From Planoprotostelium fungivorum (lineage: Eukaryota; Evosea; Variosea; Cavosteliida; Cavosteliaceae), in contig MDYQ01000382.1 in assembly GCA_003024175.1 (NCBI GenBank), positions 1 through 14,899 of the forward strand: DNA of 14,899 bases, written 5' to 3'. Below, piece after piece: positions 8,576 through 14,899 of this stretch. The position numbers and the translations under genes were made by a program. The number at the start of each line of letters is the position of its first letter. Position 1 is the stretch's first letter. The notes under the pieces are model-generated. The model searched no databases. It saw nothing but the letters and a program-made list of their open reading frames with translations, and was not told where the DNA came from.

Positions 8576-10195
8576 TCTTATTCTCTTTACCGTATTCCTG
8601 ATTTCAGTGAGTGTTGTCACAGAGTAGACTCACGATGAGAATTGGTTTTCCATCCATGACGTAGCCGTGTGTACCTTCCAACGCTTGCGTAGCAGTAGAT
8701 GCATCTGTGAACTGAACAAACGCTTGCCCCTTCATCCTCCCACCCATGATCTTGATCTGCAGCGATCTACGTGCGTGAGTACAAATGGAGAGTGGAATCT
8801 CACTCTTTCATCTGCTGCTGAGAGGGGAAGAAGCGACCGAAGAGGGCCTCGATTTGGGAGATCGTCACCTCTTTGGGAAGACTTCGAATGAACAATTTCG
8901 AGCATGGAACTCCTGGATGGTACGGTCTGTCTTGGAACACGAGCTTGTCCATCTCTGTTCTTCGTCATCTCCCCTCTCGATATGATTCTTCACCTGCTTG
9001 TGACATCCTTCCCTCTCTCATCTGTTCTTCTGTCACAAAATTTCTTCGGGTCTCTTCCAATTGAATTGCAGGCTGTGGAACCTCTTCCTCTCTCCTCTTT
9101 GGATCATCCGATTCCTTCAGTTCGTTTCACGATTGCGATCGTGCACGACGTTCTATAGTTCACCTTTTCCACTGCTGGCACTTGCATCTCTGTGACGACG
9201 ACTTGTGCTTCGGACTTTCGTGTGTTGACATGATCCGGAACGTGCATCTAAGAAAAGTCAGCCCCAATCGATCGTCTCTCTTTCACCTGTATCGGTGCCG
9301 TAGTGCTCTTCGGTTGTGTCGTCGTGTGGTGAATGATGGTGGCCTGCCTCTTCGCCACCGGCTCCTCCTTCTGCACGGTCATTGATGATCCCTTCCATCT
9401 CTCACCTCTTCTTCTTCTTCCTCTGACTCCACTTCCGATTCGTACGCATCGTTTCGACTCCCTCCGATTCGATTTCGCTTTCGTGGATCGACCTGTCGAC
9501 TCTTATTCGGATGAGATGTTCTTCTCTCACTCTCTGTAATCCGGGAAGGACGGGATGGACATGGGTGGTGAAGGGTGGAGGGAGATTCATCTTGTTCATC
9601 AGGTGGCACACCTGTACACTTCACTCTTCGTCGTGTCACCATCCTCTCACCTGTACGTAGAGCTTGGGGACTCCGGCGATTGCGTTGTAGATGTTGTTTA
9701 AGATGGTGGGATCAGCTGGGGGATAGAGGTACTCCAGGGCAGGGTTGGGTGCCAATATCATCCTATGGTTCAGGTTACCTCAGACCATCGACACGATCTC
9801 ACTTCTCACGCTCTGCTCTACTCTTTAATTTGTGTGTAGACTCTTTCGCCCACTCTACGACTAATTCCCTCCCCTATCTCCGTCAGCATGGACCTCCTCT
9901 CTTCCCTTACCACTAACTTGTATCCGTTCAGTTTTCGAAGAGCCTTCTCTGCTTGCCCTGATGTCTCATAATTAACGAAAGCCAAATGGCCCTGTGTTGG
10001 GTTATTCTATTGGAAAGATCGGGTGATCCTCACAGAATGCAATATCTTCAATTTTTTCACTGGTCCCTGTGATTGAAAAAAGCGTTGTAGGGTGCTCTCG
10101 CTGAGCTCTGGTGGGAGATGCTTCACAGCTAAACTCCAATCATCCGCGACATCTTCTCTCGAGACAGAGGGATCGTGATTATCTCTCCTTTCCAT
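8571..10195 (-). CDS. RNPC3: U11/U12 di-snRNP 65-kDa protein (minor spliceosome)
   Basis: RNPC3 bridges U11 and U12 snRNPs when U12-type introns are recognised; its C-terminal RRM binds U12 snRNA. Twelve exons give 397 aa: 8571-8597, 8634-8766, 8804-8954, 8994-9114, 9164-9247, 9287-9370, 9406-9492, 9531-9611, 9651-9762, 9803-9873, 9911-9991, 10034-10195. RRM1 (about residues 20-100) has LAVKHLPPEL, GHLAFVNY and LVVEWAKE. The family-specific middle has LEYLYPPADPTILNNIYNAI and then VCHLMNKMNLPPPF, which separates it from general RRM proteins. An acidic YESEVESEEEEE patch follows. RRM2 (about 310-395) has CSKLFIRSLPKEVT, GGRMKGQAFVQFTD and GYVMDGKPILI. The first intron may end at 9992 (42 nt) or 10007 (27 nt); both keep frame. 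The human protein is longer. Confidence 0.92.
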
Positions 10196-10295
10196 CTTCA
10201 ATTATCTCGGTTCATCTCCATCTGGTGATGTGATCTTGCGCGATGGCGTGACAGGTCTACAACGTCACCCTATGAGATAGTGGACATACATCCTG
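10196..10295. promoter_or_regulatory. Shared divergent promoter, RNPC3 / PPAT
   Basis: Exactly 100 bp lie between the two start codons. An inverted pair GTGAC (10248-10252) and GTCAC (10264-10268) resembles paired half-sites of a CRE/bZIP type, but the arms are only 5 bp long. Confidence 0.4.
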
Positions 10296-10875
10296 ATGGC
10301 TGAGATCTCTTACAAGAAGGTTGCTCTCGGTGGCACATTTGATCACTTTCACGATGGCCACAAAAGTCTCTTACGAAAGGCAGCGGAGGTTACTTCTGGG
10401 GAACTCATCGTAGGCGTAACTGGCGCTGAATTGCTCAACAACAAGAAGTATGCAGAATTGATACAACCTTTCGATGTCAGAGCCAAATCGGCCAAAGACT
10501 ATCTTCAAAGTTTGAAAGACAGTGTCCACTATCGAGTGAGACTCGCTGAGGTCGAGAGGCATAACCGAGAGTAGATCGTAGAATTACACGAACCCAATGG
10601 ACCGACAACCGAAGAGGAAGATGTGGAGGCAATCGTTGTGACCAGTGAAACGAGGAAGGGAGGGGAGAGTATCAATCAAATACGACAAAGCAAGGGATGG
10701 AGGGCACTAGACATCGTCGAGGCAGCCATCGTAGAGAATCAAGCAGATCTCAAGTGGGCGATAATGGATTGGTGTGCAATTGAACATAGACAGTCCCAAC
10801 GATTACAAACTAAGTTCAACTTCATTGAGAGAACGTGAGTGGCTGAAATTACATCCTCCAACGGAGAAGAAATGA
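10296..10875 (+). CDS. CAB4: Phosphopantetheine adenylyltransferase (stand-alone eukaryotic PPAT)
   Basis: PPAT joins 4'-phosphopantetheine and ATP to give dephospho-CoA, the fourth step of coenzyme A synthesis. Three exons give 166 aa: 10296-10535, 10575-10753, 10794-10875. The N-terminus carries KVALGGTFDHFHDGHK with the nucleotidyltransferase (H/T)xGH motif, then LIVGVTGAELLNNKKYAELI as in eukaryotic and archaeal PPATs. IVVTSETRKGGESIN is the family's conserved middle, and KLSSTSLRE near the end is the ISSTxxR ATP-binding motif. No dephospho-CoA kinase domain follows, so it is not a fused COASY. The gene ends 8 bp from the stop codon of the convergent coiled-coil gene. Confidence 0.93.
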
Positions 10876-10883
10876 ATGCATGA

Positions 10884-13800
10884 TCAAAAGTTGTCATCGT
10901 GCTCCTCCCCAAAGCTGACGTCAGATCCAAAATCTTCTTCGCTCTCCTCCTTCTTCTGCTCTTCACTCTTCTGCTCTCCTTCAGTTTTCTCCTCGTCTTC
11001 TCCTCACCTCTTCTTCGCTGAATTGATCGAAATCGTAATCATCAAAGTCGTCCTCGGACTGTGCGGGTGATTCTTTCTGGGATACACTCTTGGGCAACCC
11101 TGAGGGTGGGAGGGTCTTAGACAACCCACTCAGGGGTCCTCCAGGCGCTGTGGCCTTGGATTTGAACATCCCCTCGATCTCATCCAGATCGGAGTCATCC
11201 TTGTCTCTCGGTGTCTCCACTTCAAAGTCATCCTCGAAACTCTCTTCCTGCTCTGCTTCAACTCCCTCTCCACATTTTTCTCTCACCTCTTCGGATTTCT
11301 CCGCGTCAACAGAAGCCACGTATCGACTGGGTGGTTCTGTAGTCTTGTTGGACTCTGGTTCTGCATTCTTCTTCGGAGACAAGAGATCATCTGAATCAGA
11401 TCCAAAGGAGATGTCCTCGTCCGAGTGAGGAGGGGATGCCATGAGGGCCGTCAAGTTGGGTCGCGGGGGACCCAGACTCTTCTTCACCGCCAGAGTCTTT
11501 CGCGCGAACATGGTTTCCTGCTGGTGTCACCACTCTCGCTCCCTCTCACCCTCTTACCTCTTCCGATGTGTTCAAGTCACTCCCATCGTCCTCCACCTTC
11601 AAAGTTGGTGTTGTACTTGTCTTCAATGCGATCCCTTGCTGAGGTGATAATCTCGACAATAGTGAGCTTTGAAGAGGTGCTCCTGCTCTTGTCATTCCTT
11701 CTCGTGAGATGAAAGGGTTATTCTGACCTCCCGATGCGTTCTTCACGGCTGCCACACCCGGTCGCAAGAGGCCAGGGGATTGAAGGGGATTGAGGGAAGG
11801 GAACCCTCCGATCATTGGTCGACTCAACATTGCTCTCCCCATGGTAGTCTTCTCTTTCTCTTCTTTCTTCTCTCCCTTTTCCTCTACTTTCTCTTCCTTC
11901 TTTTCTTCTTTCTCTCCCCTCTTCTCTTCTTTCTGTTCTTCGTCCTCTTCCTTATCAGAGAACTCAAGACTGTCTTCGAAATCGTCGTCAAAATCCTCGT
12001 CTGTGTCTTCCTTGTCTGCTCTGATTAACTCACGTCAACGGATCAGCCTCACTCTCAACAGCTGGTGTCTTCATCTCTTCCGGTTGTTCACTCTCTTCAT
12101 CCCTCTCTTCTACCTTCTTTTCTGCGATGCGAACTGTGAATTGAATGAGATCACCATCTATTCGACACACTCACCAGTGGGTTTCTCTTCCACATCTTCA
12201 TCTGAGGTGAATGTTACCTCCTTATCGAAGTCATCGAAGCTATCAAAATCGCTCTCCTTCTCTGACTCTTCTGTGTCGCCTCAGCACCCATTCTCTACCA
12301 TATATGTCCTTACCCTGCGCTTTGGTCTGCTCATTCTGCGTAGGTGCTTTGTTCAGTCCACCATGAATCGTTTTGATCTCTTCCTTGGGTGTCTCCTTTT
12401 GGATAGGTGCCTCTATTGTTCGTTATGGCGATTGGTCTTCAGTCGACTCACTTGTGAGGGTTTCCTTTTCACTTTCTGAATCAAAGGATACATCAAAATC
12501 CTCTTCTGATTCGGATGCCTTTTTGATGGACTTGGTGTCCTCGTCTTGTTCTTCATTAGCTTCTTTCGTCGTGGTATTAAGTTCCACTATGGTATTAAGC
12601 TCCACTTTCTGTGTAGATGAAATGGTTGAAAGCTGTGGATTATCCCTTTCTTCAGGATCTGATTCTCCCAATTCATCGGACTCTTCTGAACGTGGGGTCT
12701 CGTCGAATGTGACGAAATCATCATCCAAATCATCCATCATCTTCCGCGGTGCTATGGTCGCTCTCAACTCGCTTAGTGGTACTTGCGTCATGAACGTTCC
12801 TGTTTCTCTTTATTTTCTTTCATCTATGCCTCCTCTCACCCTTATTTGACTCTCCGCTTTTCTCTTTCTCCTCAGTGTTCTTCTCCTCTAGTTCCTCCTC
12901 ATTCTTCTCTCCTTCACTCATCTCACTTGTCTCTTCTGCTTTGTCTTCTTCTGACTCAAAGGCATTATCCAGGTCATCAAAACTGTTATCATCCTCCGTT
13001 TCACTTTCTTTCTTCTTCGCTTTCGGTTTTCTGTCTTCGTGTGAATAGGATGCCATATACCATCTCACCTTTCTTCCTCTGATTCGAAATTAAGGCTTTC
13101 TGTTTCTGAGACTAGTTCTTCCTCCTTCTCTCTGTCATCTTCACATCTGACCTCCTCTCACCTCCTCCATTTCCCTCTTTCTCTCCTCTGTTTCTCTTCT
13201 CTCTATTTCCTCTTTCTCTCTCTTCTTCCTCTCCTCTGCCTCTTTCTTCTCCCTCTCCTCCGCTTCTCTCTTCTCCCTCTCCTCTGCTTCTCTCATCTCT
13301 CTTTCTTTCTTTGCAGTCGCCTCTCTCTCCTCCTTCTCTTCTGCTTGCCTCCTTTCTCTCTCCTCTGCCTCCCTCCCCTTCCTCTCTTCTGCCTCTCGGT
13401 TTTGGGCGTCTTCTCGCTCCTTCCTCTCTCTCTCTTCTTTCAGTCTCTCCTCCATCCTCTGCTGTCTCTCTCTTTCTTGGACTCTTTCCCTCTCTGACCT
13501 CTCTTCGCCATCTTTTCTCTGTCTCTCTTCCATTTCCCTCCTGTCTCTCTCTACCTTCTGTCTCTCCTCTGTCTCCTTCTCTTCCTTCGCCATCTTCTCT
13601 CTCTCCCTTCTATCCCTCTCGTCTCTTTCTCTCCTCTCTGTCTCTGCTCTCTCTCTTCTATCTGCATCATCCTTCTCTCTCCTCTCCCTCTCTTCTGTGT
13701 ATCTCCTTTGATCCTCTTTCTCCTTCCTTTCTCTCTCTTCCCTGTCTCTCTTCTCTCTCTCTTCTCCCTCTCTTCTGTACTTCTCCTCTCTTGCTTCCCT

Positions 13801-14899
13801 CTCCTTGTCTTCCCTCATTCTCCTCTGTTCCTCCAATGCCTGTGCATCTTGTGCTCGTTGTATGCTGCTGGTAGCCAATCCCTCCATGGATTTCATAAGA
13901 GTACTCTGCTTCTTCATATCTTCTACCATCCTCTCTAGTTCCTCTTGTCTCTCTTTCAATCTCTCCTCCTCCTTTCTTCGTAGCTGTTCCATTCAGATCT
14001 CGCTCAGAATGACGTTATAACCTCTATGTGACGCTCCTCTTCTGCTTCTCTGGCCTTCCACTCTCTTTCTCTCCTCTCCTTCTCTCTCACCCTCTCCTTG
14101 TCCTCTTCTTCCTCTTCTCTTCTTCTCCTCTCCCTTTCCTGTCTGTAGATCTCTCCCTCCATCTGTGCTGCCTTGATCATCTTCTCTAATTGCTGTTCGT
14201 GGTTCCTGCTGCGTTCTGTCTCTATCTTCTCTTGTGTTCTCTTCCAAGCTTCCTCCTCTTCCTACCTCCATCATCTTCTCTCCTCTCTATCCTCTCACCT
14301 GCTTCCTTCTTGCGTTCATCTGCTCTTCTCTCTCTCTCCTCCTCTCTTCCTCTTCCCATCTCTTCCTTCTCGCTTCTTCTTCCTCACGTCTCATCTTCTC
14401 TTCTTCATCCATCCTCTTCCTCCTTCCTTCCATTTCCTCTCTCCTCCTCGCTTCGATCTCCGCTGCCTTCTCTGCAGCTTCCTCCATCATTTTCCTCCTA
14501 TGCTCTTCTTCCTACTCTGTATGAGTACTTCCCCACGCTGCCCTCTCACCCTCTTCCGTATCATGGCTTTGAAATCATCTTCTGCCTCTTTCAACTTTCT
14601 CTCTTCGGCCTGATCGAATTCAGTTGATGATGGAGAAGAGATGGAAGGAGAGGTGGTGAAGGACACACCACCCACAGCACGGGAGATTTTAAAAATCTGA
14701 ATACCTCTCTCTGTTTCTGTCGCTGTCTCTCCTCCTCGGTGATCCTCTTGGTTCTCTCCAGATCATCACTTTCCCTTCTCCTGTCCATCTCTTCGTATCT
14801 TCTCCTGCGTATCGCCTCTTCCTTCTCTCTCTGTGCGTCTTCTTCTTCGTATCTTCTCCTTCTCATCGCCTCCTCTGTCTCTCTTCGGCTCTCCTCTTC
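10884..14899 (-). CDS. Large coiled-coil protein with acidic-phenylalanine repeat tail (5' partial)
   Basis: Fifteen exons give 1138 codons up to the right edge: 10884-10970, 11008-11247, 11287-11517, 11558-12015, 12053-12133, 12175-12270, 12314-12412, 12452-12799, 12840-13030, 13069-13124, 13162-13983, 14022-14261, 14299-14511, 14550-14609, 14705-14899. The true N-terminus is outside. Roughly the first 610 residues are almost pure E/R/K/Q heptad sequence (for example EELERMVEDMKKQSTLMKSM), a long single helix or coiled coil. About 530 residues of disordered acidic sequence follow with about ten short motifs such as SDFDSFDDFDK, EEDFDVSFDSE and EDDFDDYDFDQF. Two basic, proline-containing islands interrupt it (MLSRPMIGGFPSLNP, MFARKTLAVKKSLGPPRP). 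It ends EEHDDNF. I do not recognise a family; the coiled coil will attract trichohyalin-like false matches. Confidence 0.8.
13130..14899. other. About 1.8-kb strand-asymmetric pyrimidine (plus) / purine (minus) tract
   Basis: The plus strand is largely C and T, with long runs broken by single G or A bases, because the minus strand codes for E/R/K-rich coiled coil with GAG, GAA, AGA and AGG codons. The plus-strand ORFs through here (Ser/Leu/Phe/Pro-rich) are antisense shadows. Confidence 0.8.

Noticed and set aside
7784-8620. Minus-strand ORFs with repeated FFASALAGTS-type peptide
   Set aside because: They are the reverse reading of the tandem repeats in the RSL1D1-like gene, whose plus-strand frame is supported by the upstream L1 domain.
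12314-12326. A 13-nt microexon in the coiled-coil gene
   Set aside because: Re-reading the bases showed an extra G before the donor; a plain exon at 12314-12412 keeps the frame without a microexon.
12483-12491. GTATCCTTT on the minus strand, a perfect U12-type donor
   Set aside because: It lies inside an acidic-phenylalanine motif (DFDVSFDSE) that matches its neighbours, and the frame continues through it, so it reads as coding sequence by chance.
12783-14627. Long plus-strand ORFs rich in Ser, Leu, Phe and Pro
   Set aside because: They are antisense to the E/R/K-rich coiled-coil exons, cross its introns and have low-complexity composition typical of shadows.
1-14899. Mobile elements, CRISPR arrays, tRNA or rRNA genes
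   Set aside because: I saw no transposase or reverse transcriptase motifs, no spaced direct repeats and no cloverleaf- or rRNA-like sequence; this was by eye only.

Overview
The window is a gene-dense, intron-rich piece of the nuclear genome of a microbial eukaryote. Every long gene is broken by very short GT-AG introns. I placed 61, and 53 of them are 35-45 nt long. Spacers between genes run from 8 bp to about 0.5 kb. The lineage cannot be fixed from the sequence. A SCAR/WAVE regulator implies Arp2/3-driven actin protrusions. A one-domain GART and a stand-alone phosphopantetheine adenylyltransferase argue against an animal, where these enzymes are normally fused. An amoeboid protist is a reasonable guess, but only a guess.

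Layout, left to right: the 3' end of an unidentified plus-strand gene (2-115); a 492-bp spacer; a SCAR/WAVE homologue on the minus strand (608-2461); a LicD/fukutin-family type II membrane protein on the minus strand (2585-3910); divergently from it, a mARC-type MOSC protein on the plus strand (4120-5467); a 543-bp region with an unresolved small ORF; a phosphoribosylglycinamide formyltransferase on the minus strand (6011-6883); divergently, an RSL1D1/Utp30-like ribosomal L1-domain protein on the plus strand (6993-8551); the U11/U12-65K protein RNPC3 on the minus strand (8571-10195); divergently, phosphopantetheine adenylyltransferase on the plus strand (10296-10875); and the C-terminal 1138 codons of a large coiled-coil and acidic repeat protein on the minus strand, running off the right edge (10884-14899).

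The genes do not form one pathway. They look like ordinary housekeeping and cytoskeletal genes packed head-to-head (spacers of 100, 109 and 209 bp) and tail-to-tail (8 and 19 bp). I found no mobile element, CRISPR array, tRNA or rRNA. The points most worth following are the tight intron-length limit, a minor-spliceosome protein in a window with no recognisable U12-type intron, a mARC protein whose molybdenum-binding cysteine seems displaced, and about ten acidic-phenylalanine motifs in the tail of the large coiled-coil protein.
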